Numbered from the stretch's first letter, positions 31,250 to 41,092 are shown. The stretch is DNA of 44,725 nt from an uncultured Bacteroidales bacterium (GCA_902774185.1 CACYHE010000014.1:1-44725); one strand, 5' to 3'. Numbers and translations: made by a program. Notes: generated by a model from the letters alone, not told the origin.

Positions 31250-34002
31250 CGACAGATAGTATTCGTATAGAGGGAGCAGACACCCACAATTTGAAGCATG
31301 TATCGGTAGCTATACCGCGCAACAAATTGGTGGTGGTGACGGGTGTGAGCGGTAGCGGCAAGAGTTCGCTGGCGTTCGACACCCTTTATGCGGAGGGTCA
31401 ACGGCGCTATGTAGAGAGTCTGAGTGCGTATGCGCGTCAGTTCATGGGGCGCATGCAGAAACCGGAGGTGGAGAAGATAGAAGGCATCCCCCCGGCCATC
31501 GCTATCCAGCAGAAAGTGACAAGTCGTAATCCCCGTTCAACGGTAGGTACCGTAACGGAGATTTACGACTATCTCAAATTATTGTACGCGCGCGTAGGTC
31601 GCACGTACTCGCCTGTAAGCGGAGAAGAGGTGAAAAGAAACACGATACGCGATATGGTACAATACATGGAGAGCCAACCGAAAGGGACTCGTCTGTATCT
31701 GCTTAGTCCGATCGTGCTACCGGAAGGCCGTACGCTGCAGGAACAGTTGGCATTATGGCAGAGTCAGGGTTTCAGCCGCTTACTGATTGACGGCGACACC
31801 GTTCGGTTGGATGCCGACACCTGGCAGCAGGTGAAGGGACACGAGGCCTATCTGTTGGTGGACCGTATCGTGGTCGATCAAGAGCAGGCGACCAGTAACC
31901 GCTTTGCAGACAGCGTACAGACCGCTTTCTTTGAGGGACAAGGCGAATGCCAGGTGTATGTACAAAAGGACAATGTACCCAGAATCAAGGTGTTCTCCGA
32001 ACGATTTGAAGCGGACGGGATCAAGTTCATCGAACCCAACGAACACCTGTTCGATTTTAATAATCCCGTAGGGGCCTGCCCCGAATGCAAGGGTGTCGGT
32101 ACGGTGATGGGTATTGACATTGATCTGGTGGTGCCGGATAAGTCGAAGTCCATCTACGAGCAGGCCATCGCGTGCTGGCAGAGCGAATCGATGAAACCAT
32201 GGTTGGATGCCCTGATCTACAACGCTGCGAAGTTTGATTTTCCCATTCATACACCTTTCTATGCCTTGACGCCGGAACAGAAACAGCTGATCTGGACCGG
32301 CAACGAGTATTTCCGAGGTTTGCATGCGTTCTTCAAAGAGTTGGAAGAGAAGCAATACAACCGCATCCAGTACAAAGTGATGCTGTCCCGTTTCAAAGGC
32401 AAGACGACTTGTCCCGTGTGCCGGGGTTTTCATCTGCGCAAAGAAGCGGAGTACGTTTTGGTGAACGGGAAGAATATCCAATCCCTCTGTGCGATGCCGT
32501 TGTCGGAATTACAGGACTGGTTCGCGCATATCGAGTTGACGGATACGGAACGTCAGACAGCGGAGATGTTGTTAGTGGAGATCAACCACCGCCTGCAGTT
32601 TATGCACGATGTAGGACTTAGTTACCTAACCTTGAACCGGCAGAGTAACACCTTGTCTGGCGGTGAGAGTCAGCGTATCAACTTGGCGAAGTCATTGGGT
32701 AGCAGTTTGGTAGGATCGTTGTACGTGCTGGATGAACCCTCTATCGGACTTCACCCGCGTGACACAGAGCGCTTGATTCATGTGCTCAAACAACTGCGCG
32801 ACTTGGGTAACACCATCGTGGTCGTGGAGCACGACGAAGATATCATCGGTGCAGCGGACCATGTGATAGAGATCGGTCCTGCCGCAGGTCGTCATGGCGG
32901 AGAGGTGGTGTATGAAGGCAAACCGCGGATGGAGCAGTTCGTCTATCAGGTACCTGCGATGCGTCGGCATTGGAACAACTATATCGAGATTGAAGGGGCA
33001 TGTGAGAACAACCTGAAGAACCTGACCGTTCGTTTTCCGCTGCATGTGATGACTGTGGTGACGGGAGTGAGTGGTAGCGGTAAAAGTTCGCTGGTCAGCA
33101 AAGTGCTCTACCCTGCCCTCAAGAAACATTACGGCGGTTCGTTCGCAGAACACACCGGTGACTTCGGTCATCTGAAAGGCAGCATGCATCTGATGCGGGA
33201 TATTGAGTTTGTGGACCAGAACCCCTTGAGCAAGTCCAGTCGCAGCAATGCCGTGACGTATCTGAAAGCCTACGACGAGATACGCCGGTTATACGCCGAG
33301 CAGCCTTTGTCCAAACAATTAGGTTTCACTCCGGCTCATTTCTCGTTTAACACGCCGGGCGGACGGTGCGAGACCTGTCAAGGAGAAGGAACGATCACTA
33401 TTGAGATGCAGTTTATGGCAGACCTGGTGCTCGAATGCGAACAGTGTCACGGTCATCGGTTCAAACAAGACGTGCTGGACGTCCATTATCGCGGCAAGTC
33501 GATTTATGACATTCTCTGTATGACGGTGAACCAAGCGGTAGAGTTCTTCAGCGAAGACCCTGCCTGCGATAAGATTGTGAAACGACTCAAACCCTTGCAG
33601 GAAGTAGGTATCGGTTATATCCAGTTAGGACAGAGCAGCAGTACTTTGTCCGGCGGAGAGAGTCAACGTGTCAAGTTAGCCTCCTTCCTGGCGCAGGAAG
33701 AGAACCGACCGACCATCTTCGTCTTTGACGAACCGACAACGGGTCTTCATCATCGGGATATAGACGTACTGCTGAAGGCGCTGAACCGACTGGTGAGCAA
33801 AGGACATACGGTGATCATCATTGAACACAACCCGGCGGTCATCGTGGCTGCGGACCATGTGATCGACCTGGGACCCGAAGGAGGAAAAGAAGGAGGATTT
33901 ATCGTAGCTACCGGTACACCGGAAGAAATAGCTGCATGCAAAGAGAGTTATACCGGCAAATATATTGCCAAAATCATAGGAGCGGATTATGAAAGTGTTT
34001 AA
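31246..34002 (+). CDS. uvrA: Excinuclease ABC subunit A
   Basis: A 918-residue nucleotide-excision repair ATPase. Two ABC modules have Walker A GVSGSGKSS at ~33-41 and ~606-614, signatures LSGGESQRINLAKSLG and LSGGESQRVKLASFL, and Walker B LYVLDEPSIGLHPRD and IFVFDEPTTGLHHRD. Zinc-site cysteines are in CPECKG, CPVCRG and CETCQGEG...CEQCHG. The insert EEVKRNTIRDMVQYM matches the UvrB-interaction domain, so this is the housekeeping type rather than a UvrA2. The start is TTG at 31246, overlapping the preceding TGA by 3 bases; no ATG precedes the conserved IRIEGADTHNLK. Confidence 0.97.
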   Translation: MTTDSIRIEGADTHNLKHVSVAIPRNKLVVVTGVSGSGKSSLAFDTLYAEGQRRYVESLSAYARQFMGRMQKPEVEKIEGIPPAIAIQQKVTSRNPRSTVGTVTEIYDYLKLLYARVGRTYSPVSGEEVKRNTIRDMVQYMESQPKGTRLYLLSPIVLPEGRTLQEQLALWQSQGFSRLLIDGDTVRLDADTWQQVKGHEAYLLVDRIVVDQEQATSNRFADSVQTAFFEGQGECQVYVQKDNVPRIKVFSERFEADGIKFIEPNEHLFDFNNPVGACPECKGVGTVMGIDIDLVVPDKSKSIYEQAIACWQSESMKPWLDALIYNAAKFDFPIHTPFYALTPEQKQLIWTGNEYFRGLHAFFKELEEKQYNRIQYKVMLSRFKGKTTCPVCRGFHLRKEAEYVLVNGKNIQSLCAMPLSELQDWFAHIELTDTERQTAEMLLVEINHRLQFMHDVGLSYLTLNRQSNTLSGGESQRINLAKSLGSSLVGSLYVLDEPSIGLHPRDTERLIHVLKQLRDLGNTIVVVEHDEDIIGAADHVIEIGPAAGRHGGEVVYEGKPRMEQFVYQVPAMRRHWNNYIEIEGACENNLKNLTVRFPLHVMTVVTGVSGSGKSSLVSKVLYPALKKHYGGSFAEHTGDFGHLKGSMHLMRDIEFVDQNPLSKSSRSNAVTYLKAYDEIRRLYAEQPLSKQLGFTPAHFSFNTPGGRCETCQGEGTITIEMQFMADLVLECEQCHGHRFKQDVLDVHYRGKSIYDILCMTVNQAVEFFSEDPACDKIVKRLKPLQEVGIGYIQLGQSSSTLSGGESQRVKLASFLAQEENRPTIFVFDEPTTGLHHRDIDVLLKALNRLVSKGHTVIIIEHNPAVIVAADHVIDLGPEGGKEGGFIVATGTPEEIAACKESYTGKYIAKIIGADYESV

Positions 34003-35893
34003 ATTGAGTTACATGCCTCGTTGGGGCGTCTTGTTATTGGATTTGCTACTAAGTACCATCGCTTTTTGGTTGAGCGTATGGATCGGTAGCGGATTCTTCC
34101 ACTACCAGGATCTGAGCGGTCAGTCCGTCGGCATCCAATATCTGATCGTGATCAGTACGCAACTGATTGCTTTTCTGGCCTTTCAGACTTTCTCGGGTAT
34201 CTTGCGTTACTCCACGTTCATCGACACGATCAAAGTGTTGCTGTCCAATATCACGACCGGCTTTGTGCTGGTGATCCTCAATATTATTCTGGATCATACG
34301 ACAGGCGGGCATCCGGTGATGAATACGGTGCTGGCGATCTATGTACCGACATCGTTCGTGCTGCTTTTCTCGTTGCGTGTAGGAGTGAAGACGCTCAGTG
34401 AAACCTTCGAGCAGAACCAAGCCAGCCCCCGTGTGATGATCTACGGTACGCAGTCGGCAGGTCTCGCCATTGCCAAGATGCTGCGTGCAGCAGGTAACAC
34501 GCCCTACCGTCCGGCAGGGTTCATTGCCAATGAGAACCAACGGCACGGGTATGACTTAGCCGGTCTGCGTGTACGTCCGCTTAATGAGAAACTGTTTGAC
34601 TGGATGGCGAAACGAGGCATTCGGCATGTGATCGTCTCACCGCTGAAGATGCGGGAACTGAATCCTGCCAAGGATCTGCAGATTTTCATTGACCATAATG
34701 TCCGTATTCTAACCACCCCTTACTTCACCCAATGGGACAACACGGATGACATCGACATGCAGCGTATCGGTCGCATCGACTCGATTAAAATCGAGGACCT
34801 GTTAGAGCGTCCACAGATACATATCAACACGGAGAACGTGCGTCAGACCCTGCAGAAACGCGTCGTACTGGTCAGTGGTGCAGCAGGCAGTATCGGCAGT
34901 GAGTTGGTTCGGCAGATACAGCAGTTCGAACCGCAGGTAACGATCTTGTTGGAGATAGCGGAGAGTCCCTTACATGACCTGATGCAGGAACTGAAAGTAC
35001 AATTCCCCGAATCGCGTTTCATTCCGGTGATAGCCGACGTACGGAACAGAGACCGTATCGAGCAGATCTTCAACGAGATGCGTCCCGACATCGTTTATCA
35101 TGCAGCAGCCTACAAACATGTGCCGCTCATGGAGAGTTTTCCGAACGAAGCCATTCAGGCGAATGTGTTAGGCACCAAAAACATGGCCGATATGTCCGTC
35201 AAATACGGGGTGCAACGGTTCGTGATGATCTCTACGGACAAGGCGGTCAACCCGACCAATATCATGGGTGCCAGTAAGCGTATCGCCGAGATCTATGTAC
35301 AGTCGCTCTTCCGTAAGTTGCATGCGCAGAACCCCGACTGCACCAAGTTCATCACCACCCGTTTCGGCAATGTGTTGGGCAGTAACGGTTCAGTCATACC
35401 GTTCTTCCGTAAGCAGATCGCAGCAGGCGGTCCGGTGACGGTGACCCATCCGGAGATTATCCGCTATTTCATGACGATTCCCGAAGCCTGCTGTCTGGTG
35501 ATGGAAGCCGGCACATTAGGGGAAGGCGGAGAGATCTTTATCTTCGATATGGGTAAGCCGGTGAAGATCCTGGAACTGGCAAGAAATATGATTCGTCTGG
35601 CAGGATACACACCGGAGAAAGACATCCAAATCATCTTCACCGGTTTGCGTCCGGGAGAGAAACTGTACGAAGAGTTACTGAACCAGAAAGAGACAACCAT
35701 ACCAACCGCCAACAAGAAGATCATGGTGGCACGTGTTCGGGAGTTCGACTACGATACGGTCAGCAAAGAGATCGACCGACTCATTGAGACCAGCCGGTTA
35801 ACCAAACCCTTCACAACCGTCACGCAGATGAAGAAACTGGTGCCGGAATATATCAGTAACAACTCGATCTACGAGCAATTAGACCCGCAATGA
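33989..35893 (+). CDS. WbpM/CapD/FlaA1-like NDP-sugar 4,6-dehydratase, membrane-bound
   Basis: A 634-residue protein with about four N-terminal transmembrane helices (~12-135), a nucleotide-binding middle domain (VMIYGTQSAGLAIAKML) and an extended short-chain dehydrogenase domain. The latter has SGAAGSIGSELVRQI near 293-307, VYHAAAYKHVPLME and ISTDKAVNPTNIMGASKR. The Met in NIMGASK replaces the usual catalytic Tyr, as in the WbpM class that makes UDP-4-keto-6-deoxy-GlcNAc for surface polysaccharides. Its ATG lies 14 bases inside uvrA. With the next gene it starts a polysaccharide block. Confidence 0.92.
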   Translation: MKVFKLSYMPRWGVLLLDLLLSTIAFWLSVWIGSGFFHYQDLSGQSVGIQYLIVISTQLIAFLAFQTFSGILRYSTFIDTIKVLLSNITTGFVLVILNIILDHTTGGHPVMNTVLAIYVPTSFVLLFSLRVGVKTLSETFEQNQASPRVMIYGTQSAGLAIAKMLRAAGNTPYRPAGFIANENQRHGYDLAGLRVRPLNEKLFDWMAKRGIRHVIVSPLKMRELNPAKDLQIFIDHNVRILTTPYFTQWDNTDDIDMQRIGRIDSIKIEDLLERPQIHINTENVRQTLQKRVVLVSGAAGSIGSELVRQIQQFEPQVTILLEIAESPLHDLMQELKVQFPESRFIPVIADVRNRDRIEQIFNEMRPDIVYHAAAYKHVPLMESFPNEAIQANVLGTKNMADMSVKYGVQRFVMISTDKAVNPTNIMGASKRIAEIYVQSLFRKLHAQNPDCTKFITTRFGNVLGSNGSVIPFFRKQIAAGGPVTVTHPEIIRYFMTIPEACCLVMEAGTLGEGGEIFIFDMGKPVKILELARNMIRLAGYTPEKDIQIIFTGLRPGEKLYEELLNQKETTIPTANKKIMVARVREFDYDTVSKEIDRLIETSRLTKPFTTVTQMKKLVPEYISNNSIYEQLDPQ

Positions 35894-36975
35894 TACAGAC
35901 CTTTTTCTTTGAACATACCTACCTCATCGGGGTCGTCAGTTTTCTGTTGGGACTAATCGGCATGCCGGTTGTCATTCGCATCGCCAAAGCGAAAGGGTTT
36001 GTGGTGCGTCCCAATAAACGAATGAGTCACACGGGAGAGGTTCCGAACATAGGCGGACTGAATATCATCTTCAGTTTTATGCTCAGTTACCTGCTTTTCG
36101 AGTATAACCAGATGACGCAGAGCCAGTTCTTCCTCATCGGTCTGTTCGCCATCATGTCGGTCGGTTTCATCGATGACGTACTGGTTCTTACGCCTACCGC
36201 CAAACTGTTAGGGGAGACCTTGGCGGGTATCGCGCTCATCGGTTTTGCCGACCTGCGCATCACCCATCTGCACGGGATCTTCGGCATCACGGAAATAGGC
36301 ATCATCCCCAGTTACCTCATCTCCCTGTTCGTGCTCATCGCCATCATCAATGCGGTTAACCTCATTGACGGTATCGACGGTCTGGCGAGCGGGTTAGGAA
36401 TCCTGTACTGCCTGTTCTTTGCCATCTATTTCGGTTTGGCAGGCGAGACCAGTTGGTCCATCTTAGGTATCTGTATGATAGGCGCTTTGGCAGTGTTCTT
36501 CATCTATAATGTGTTCGGCAAACGGGAGAAGATCTTCATGGGCGACTCCGGCAGTTTGTTGTTGGGATATCTGCTGACCGCTTTCGTGTTCCATCTATGC
36601 GAACTGAATGCGTATGACCAGGTACCGGAAGCGCTCCATATGACTGCGGCTCCGGCTGTTGCGATATGCGTACTGACCGTGCCTATCTTCGACACGATTC
36701 GTGTCAGCCTGACGCGTATGAAACAAGGGCGCAGTCCGTTCAAACCCGATAAGAATCATATCCACCACCTCTTGCTGCGAACGGGGCTGAACCATATTCA
36801 AACGACCTGCGTCCTGTTGTCGGTCAGCCTTGTGTTCATCGGATTGGCAATACTGGGACGAAACTGGAATATCTGGCTCTTGCTCTTTGTTGACTTTGCG
36901 TTGGCGACCGGCATGACCCTTATCTTATGGCGTATCATCAATAAGAAACTATACGGTTCGAATGCTAAGCGTTGA
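35890..36975 (+). CDS. Undecaprenyl-phosphate sugar-1-phosphate transferase (WecA/MraY family)
   Basis: A 361-residue inner-membrane enzyme with about 11 helices that loads the first sugar phosphate onto undecaprenyl phosphate. The motifs are KRMSHTGEVPNIGG, GFIDDVLVLTPTAKL with the paired Asp, INAVNLIDGIDGLASGL, FMGDSGSLLLGY and the cytoplasmic HIHHLLLRTG of the WecA branch. It overlaps the dehydratase by 4 bases, a placement that fits use of the dehydratase product or GlcNAc as substrate. The exact sugar is unknown. Confidence 0.93.
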   Translation: MIQTFFFEHTYLIGVVSFLLGLIGMPVVIRIAKAKGFVVRPNKRMSHTGEVPNIGGLNIIFSFMLSYLLFEYNQMTQSQFFLIGLFAIMSVGFIDDVLVLTPTAKLLGETLAGIALIGFADLRITHLHGIFGITEIGIIPSYLISLFVLIAIINAVNLIDGIDGLASGLGILYCLFFAIYFGLAGETSWSILGICMIGALAVFFIYNVFGKREKIFMGDSGSLLLGYLLTAFVFHLCELNAYDQVPEALHMTAAPAVAICVLTVPIFDTIRVSLTRMKQGRSPFKPDKNHIHHLLLRTGLNHIQTTCVLLSVSLVFIGLAILGRNWNIWLLLFVDFALATGMTLILWRIINKKLYGSNAKR

Positions 36976-38788
36976 TCACATATCGATGGAGTTTTCTTCC
37001 CGTCCGGTACTGGATGACATCTCGTTCCTCATCAACCGTAAGGAACGCATCGCACTGGTGGGAAAGAACGGAGCGGGAAAAACCACCCTGCTGCGTCTTA
37101 TTGCCGGTGAGTACCAACCGACAAGCGGTCGTATCTCCAAAGAGACCGACATGACCATCGGTTACTTACCGCAGATGATGCTCTTCCAAGATGACCGGAC
37201 GCTGCGGGACGAAGTGATGACAGTCCTAACTTCAAACGACCTCAAACAACATCAAACGACTTCCAACAACGATGAAGCACGCTTCATCGCTGAGATGGAC
37301 CGAACGATCATCGGTCTGGGTTTCGAGCGCAAGGACTTCGACCGGCCTTGTTCGGAGTTCTCCGGCGGTTGGCGCATGCGTATCGAGTTGGCGAAGATCT
37401 TACTGCGCCATCCCGATCTGCTACTACTGGACGAACCGACCAACCACCTTGATATCGAGTCTATCCAGTGGCTTGAGGATTTTCTGAAAACCAGTCCGTC
37501 CGCCGTGCTCATGGTCAGCCACGACCGCGCCTTCATCGATAATGTATGCGGTCGAACGATCGAGATCACTTTGGGACGTATCTATGACTATAACGTCAAC
37601 TACAGCCGGTTTGTGGAACTACGCAAAGAGCGGCACGAACAACAGGTACGGGCGTATCAGAACCAGCAGAAAATGATTCAGGACACCGAAGAGTTCATCG
37701 AGCGGTTCCGCTACAAAGCTACCAAAGCGGTACAAGTCCAGAGCCGTATCAAACAACTGGAGAAACTGGAGCGACTGGAAGTGGATCTGGAAGATACCAG
37801 CCGTCTTAACCTTCGTTTCCCGCCTGCCCCACGTAGCGGGGACTATCCGATCATCGTCGAAGAGCTCCGCAAAGACTTCGGCACGCATACTGTCTTCCAT
37901 GACGTCACCTTCACCATCAAACGGGGAGAGAAAGTAGCCTTCGTTGGTAAGAACGGAGAAGGCAAAACGACCCTCGTCAAGTGTATCATGGGGCAGTTGG
38001 ACTATATGGGCACACTCAAGATCGGCCATAACGTCAAGATCGGTTATTTTGCCCAGAACCAAGCGGCCTTGCTGGATGAGAACCTGACCGTATTCGAGAC
38101 GATCGACTACGTGGCGGTGGGTGATATCCGCACCAAGATACGAGACATATTAGGTGCTTTTATGTTCGGCGGCGAAGCGTCCGAGAAGAAAGTGAAAGTG
38201 CTTAGCGGCGGTGAACGCAGCCGGTTAGCGATGATACGCTTACTGCTCGAACCCTGCAACCTGCTCATTTTGGATGAACCGACCAACCACCTGGATATGC
38301 AGTCCAAGGATGTCCTCAAAGCCGCTCTGCAAGACTTCAACGGCACCCTCATCTGCGTCAGTCACGACCGGGATTTCCTGAACGGACTGGTAAGCAAAGT
38401 GTATGAGTTCGGTGGCGGTCGTGTCAAAGAGCATCTGGGCGGTATATACGACTTCCTCCGCGCCAAAAAGATCGATTCTCTACAAGAGTTGGAGAAGAAG
38501 AACACAGACCGCTCCGCTGACAGAGCACAGAACACAGACCTGATTACTCCGACTTCCGCCAAACTCGATTATGCGGCACAGAAAGCCTTAGCTGCCGAGC
38601 GACGGAAAAAAGAGAAAGCCATCGCTGAGACCGAAGAGGCCATCGCTGCGTTGGAAGCCCAACAGGCACAGATAGAACAACAACTGGCGGACCCGCAGAA
38701 CCAAACAGCGGAACTGTTTCAGAAATACGAATCGGTTAAACATCAGATAGAACAAAAACTATACGAATGGGAGATCCTAAGCGAATAA
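36962..38788 (+). CDS. ABC-F family ATPase (ribosome-associated)
   Basis: A 608-residue soluble protein with two ABC modules and no membrane domain. It has GKNGAGKTT, FSGGWRMRIELAKILL and LLLDEPTNHLD, then GKNGEGKTT, LSGGERSRLAMIRLLL and LILDEPTNHLD. The linker (VQVQSRIKQLEKLERL) and the C-terminal coiled coil fit ABC-F factors that act on the ribosomal E site. Residues ~91-103 (SNDLKQHQTTSNN) are encoded by four 10-base repeats, where ABC-F homologues I recall have a longer helical segment. A GAACACA array encodes NTDRSADRAQNTD before the coiled coil. It overlaps the transferase gene by 14 bases. Resistance versus housekeeping role is unresolved. Confidence 0.93.
   Translation: MLSVDHISMEFSSRPVLDDISFLINRKERIALVGKNGAGKTTLLRLIAGEYQPTSGRISKETDMTIGYLPQMMLFQDDRTLRDEVMTVLTSNDLKQHQTTSNNDEARFIAEMDRTIIGLGFERKDFDRPCSEFSGGWRMRIELAKILLRHPDLLLLDEPTNHLDIESIQWLEDFLKTSPSAVLMVSHDRAFIDNVCGRTIEITLGRIYDYNVNYSRFVELRKERHEQQVRAYQNQQKMIQDTEEFIERFRYKATKAVQVQSRIKQLEKLERLEVDLEDTSRLNLRFPPAPRSGDYPIIVEELRKDFGTHTVFHDVTFTIKRGEKVAFVGKNGEGKTTLVKCIMGQLDYMGTLKIGHNVKIGYFAQNQAALLDENLTVFETIDYVAVGDIRTKIRDILGAFMFGGEASEKKVKVLSGGERSRLAMIRLLLEPCNLLILDEPTNHLDMQSKDVLKAALQDFNGTLICVSHDRDFLNGLVSKVYEFGGGRVKEHLGGIYDFLRAKKIDSLQELEKKNTDRSADRAQNTDLITPTSAKLDYAAQKALAAERRKKEKAIAETEEAIAALEAQQAQIEQQLADPQNQTAELFQKYESVKHQIEQKLYEWEILSE
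37231..37270 (+). repeat. Intragenic 10-bp array TCAAACGACC in the ABC-F gene
   Basis: Four consecutive 10-base units of the type TTCAAACGAC, in frame within the first ABC module. Confidence 0.9.
38501..38540 (+). repeat. Intragenic GAACACAGA array in the ABC-F gene
   Basis: AACACAGA and GAGCACAGAACACAGA words separated by GCTCCGCTGAC, encoding a polar linker between the second ABC module and the coiled coil. Same word as 30441-30472. Confidence 0.85.
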
Positions 38789-39945
38789 AAGAGGTTGTTG
38801 AATATATTATTCGATGGCTTTGCTATGACAACAGCGAAGCGGCTTCACGGGTGGCCTACTCGACGGACACGAAAGAACTGCTGACGCACGACGTACTCAT
38901 CATCCCGAACGGTCATTTAGGAGATATGATCATCTTACCGGATCTGGGACAAGTGGTGGTGGAGCATCCGGCGAAAGGGAAAACGATCATCCGGACGGAT
39001 ATCGTGTATAACACCTTTTTCTTCATCTCACGTGCCGAAGAGACCTTCAACACCGAGCGGGACGAACACAATCGTTTCCTTGCCAGATACTCCGTTTTGG
39101 GACATAGTAACCGCATGCAGATCCCTCTGCTGGACGAACATGCACGCCTGCTGCTTAAACTGCTGAACGAACCCCTTCCTGAACCCGGTTTCAACCATAT
39201 TTACCTCACCCATGATATCGACACCCTCTCGCAATACCGCCATCTGCGGGGTGCATTGGGAGGTATCCTGCGGGGAAAAGGAAAAACCGTCTTCGCCTCT
39301 TGGCGCGACATACATAACGACCCCGCCTACACCTTCCCGTGGATCATCGAGCAGGACAGGAAAGTGGAAAGGGAAAAGGGAAAAGTGGAATGTATCTATT
39401 TCATCAAACAGACCAAAGGCAAAGGCTTCGACTATCCGCAGTATAGCCTGTTCGGACGGGATTTCAAGCGCGTCAAGAAACTGTTGCAGGATAGCGGTGC
39501 GCAATTCGGAGTGCATGGCAGTTATTACGGCGACCTGCCCAAAGCAGACCTGGCGGGTTCTACCCTGTACCGCACGCATTATCTAAGGATGGGCACTAAA
39601 CTGATGCAAGGTCTGGAAGCTGCCGGTTACACCGATGACTTCACCATGGGTTTTGCCGACGAAGCCGGTTTTCGCCTACAGACCACACGTGCCGTGCGGT
39701 GGATCAACCCCAGAACCCTGCGTCTAACGAATATCACGATGCACCCCCTCATCATCATGGATACCACCCTCAGCAATGAGAACTATATGAACCTGAACGA
39801 AGAGGAAGCGTACTTCCTGTGCGAACAGCTCATCGAGAAAGTGCGTTTACACCATGGGGACCTCTGTCTGCTCTGGCATAATAACAACCTGACACCCGAT
39901 ACCTACCATAAAGCGCTGTATGAAAAGATTATTAATTGTATCTGA
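38767..39945 (+). CDS. Polysaccharide deacetylase-like protein
   Basis: A 392-residue protein without a signal peptide. The N-terminal ~130 residues form a domain I do not recognise. The C-terminal part resembles the polysaccharide deacetylase-like proteins of Bacteroidota glycan loci: YLTHDIDTLSQY carries an HDxD-type metal site, GVHGSYYGDLPK and FADEAGFRLQTTRA follow the expected NodB-like order, and LCLLWHNNNL ends the domain with a conserved His. The reaction on a surface polysaccharide is inferred from neighbours. Residues ~199-208 (KVEREKGKVE) come from an AAAGTGG/AAAGGGA heptad array. The ATG overlaps the ABC-F gene by 22 bases. Confidence 0.78.
   Translation: MGDPKRIKEVVEYIIRWLCYDNSEAASRVAYSTDTKELLTHDVLIIPNGHLGDMIILPDLGQVVVEHPAKGKTIIRTDIVYNTFFFISRAEETFNTERDEHNRFLARYSVLGHSNRMQIPLLDEHARLLLKLLNEPLPEPGFNHIYLTHDIDTLSQYRHLRGALGGILRGKGKTVFASWRDIHNDPAYTFPWIIEQDRKVEREKGKVECIYFIKQTKGKGFDYPQYSLFGRDFKRVKKLLQDSGAQFGVHGSYYGDLPKADLAGSTLYRTHYLRMGTKLMQGLEAAGYTDDFTMGFADEAGFRLQTTRAVRWINPRTLRLTNITMHPLIIMDTTLSNENYMNLNEEEAYFLCEQLIEKVRLHHGDLCLLWHNNNLTPDTYHKALYEKIINCI
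39361..39390 (+). repeat. Intragenic heptad array AAAGTGG/AAAGGGA in the deacetylase-like gene
   Basis: Units AAAGTGG, AAAGGGA, AAAGGGA, AAAGTGG encode KVEREKGKVE in frame. Confidence 0.88.
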
Positions 39946-41092
39946 TCCTCCGGTAGCTCCGGGTTATCTGCCCCGTCTACGCTATCTTTGCGAATACCTC
40001 GTTCGCAAAGGCTATGACGTGACGTGGGTGACCGAAGAAAGAGGAGACATCCCCTTTGACCACACCTACCCGCTCATCACCATCCCGATGTATAGCGGTT
40101 CCAAATGCGACTGGTTCTTCAAATCCGTTTGGACCCTTCTCACCGACTGGTATAATCGCGCCTTTGCAAAAAAGTGTCTTCAATCGTTCAATCGTCAATC
40201 GTTCAATCGTCAATCGTCCAATCGTCAATCATTTGACCTCGTCCTCTGTTCCACCTTCAATGAGGTACCTTTAGGCGCAGCCAAACGGATAGCGGATCAA
40301 CTGAACGTACCGCTCTTCTGCGACATCCGGGACTTGGACGAACAGGTGGACAACAGCCGCTATCAGTACCACCATCAGTCGGGGTGGTTGATGCCTTTCC
40401 GTCGGATCTACCGCGCCGTACATATTCGTCGCCGCAACAAAGTACTGCGTGCAGCTACCGTCGTCACCACCGTCTCCGCGTGGCATCGGGAGTTTATCCG
40501 AACCCTCAACCCCAACACCATCACGATGTTCAACGGGTACGACGAGAAACAGTTCTACCCCAAAGATATCCCTACCGATACCTTCCGTATCACCTATATC
40601 GGTTCGCTCTTCGACTGGCAAAAACCGGCCCTAAACAAAGTGCAAACCATCATCGATGAACTAAACAAATCAAAAATCGTCCAATCGTCAATCGTCCAAT
40701 CGTCAATCGTCCTTGACGTCCATACGCCTCAAAATAACCCCATCCCTTATACCGAGATAGGCGATGCCATCCGACGCAGTTCGATCATGCTGGTACTCAC
40801 CGACACCCATACGCACGGCATGCTGACCACCAAGTTCTTCGAAGCCCTCGGTTGTCAAAAACCCATCCTCTGCGTCCCGTCCGACCAAGGCGAATTGGCG
40901 GAACTCATGGATTGGTCCCATGCCGGACTCGATTCCGATGATTTCGAGCAGATCAAGGCCTTCATCATCGACCGTTATAAGGAATGGCAAACCAAAGGTT
41001 TCACCCGACAAAGCAACCTCTTGTGGGAGATATTATCGCGTGAAGCCCAAAGTGAAGAAATTGAAAAACTAATAAATATCTATCTATCATGA
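39920..41092 (+). CDS. Glycosyltransferase, GT4-like
   Basis: A 390-residue GT-B glycosyltransferase. The N-terminal LLIVSDPPVAPGYLPRLRYLCEYLVRKGYDVTWVTEE is the acceptor-side Rossmann fold. The C-terminal half has ITYIGSLFDWQKP, MLVLTDTHTHGMLTTKFFEALGCQKPILCV (the E-x7-E region of GT4 enzymes) and GELAELM. Two repeat arrays lie in frame: QSFNR pentapeptides near 88-104 and IVQSS repeats near 253-264. Their period is 15 bases, so copy changes would not shift the frame. Its ATG lies 26 bases inside the previous gene. Sugar donor and acceptor are unknown. Confidence 0.88.
   Translation: MKRLLIVSDPPVAPGYLPRLRYLCEYLVRKGYDVTWVTEERGDIPFDHTYPLITIPMYSGSKCDWFFKSVWTLLTDWYNRAFAKKCLQSFNRQSFNRQSSNRQSFDLVLCSTFNEVPLGAAKRIADQLNVPLFCDIRDLDEQVDNSRYQYHHQSGWLMPFRRIYRAVHIRRRNKVLRAATVVTTVSAWHREFIRTLNPNTITMFNGYDEKQFYPKDIPTDTFRITYIGSLFDWQKPALNKVQTIIDELNKSKIVQSSIVQSSIVLDVHTPQNNPIPYTEIGDAIRRSSIMLVLTDTHTHGMLTTKFFEALGCQKPILCVPSDQGELAELMDWSHAGLDSDDFEQIKAFIIDRYKEWQTKGFTRQSNLLWEILSREAQSEEIEKLINIYLS
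40181..40231 (+). repeat. Intragenic CAATCGT(T) array, GT4 gene copy A
   Basis: Alternating 8- and 7-base units CAATCGTT and CAATCGT (15-base double unit, more than three copies) encode QSFNR repeats. Confidence 0.93.
40676..40712 (+). repeat. Intragenic CAATCGT(C) array, GT4 gene copy B
   Basis: The same word family as 40181 in a different frame (AATCGTCC and AATCGTC), encoding IVQSSIVQSS. Confidence 0.93.

Noticed and set aside
31780-32481. A 233-codon minus-strand frame inside uvrA
   Set aside because: It is a shadow of a strongly conserved gene with no own promoter or motif.
40181-40712. Possible CRISPR-like repeats in the GT4 gene
   Set aside because: Units are 7-8 bases without spacers, the sequence is in frame and coding, and no cas genes are nearby.
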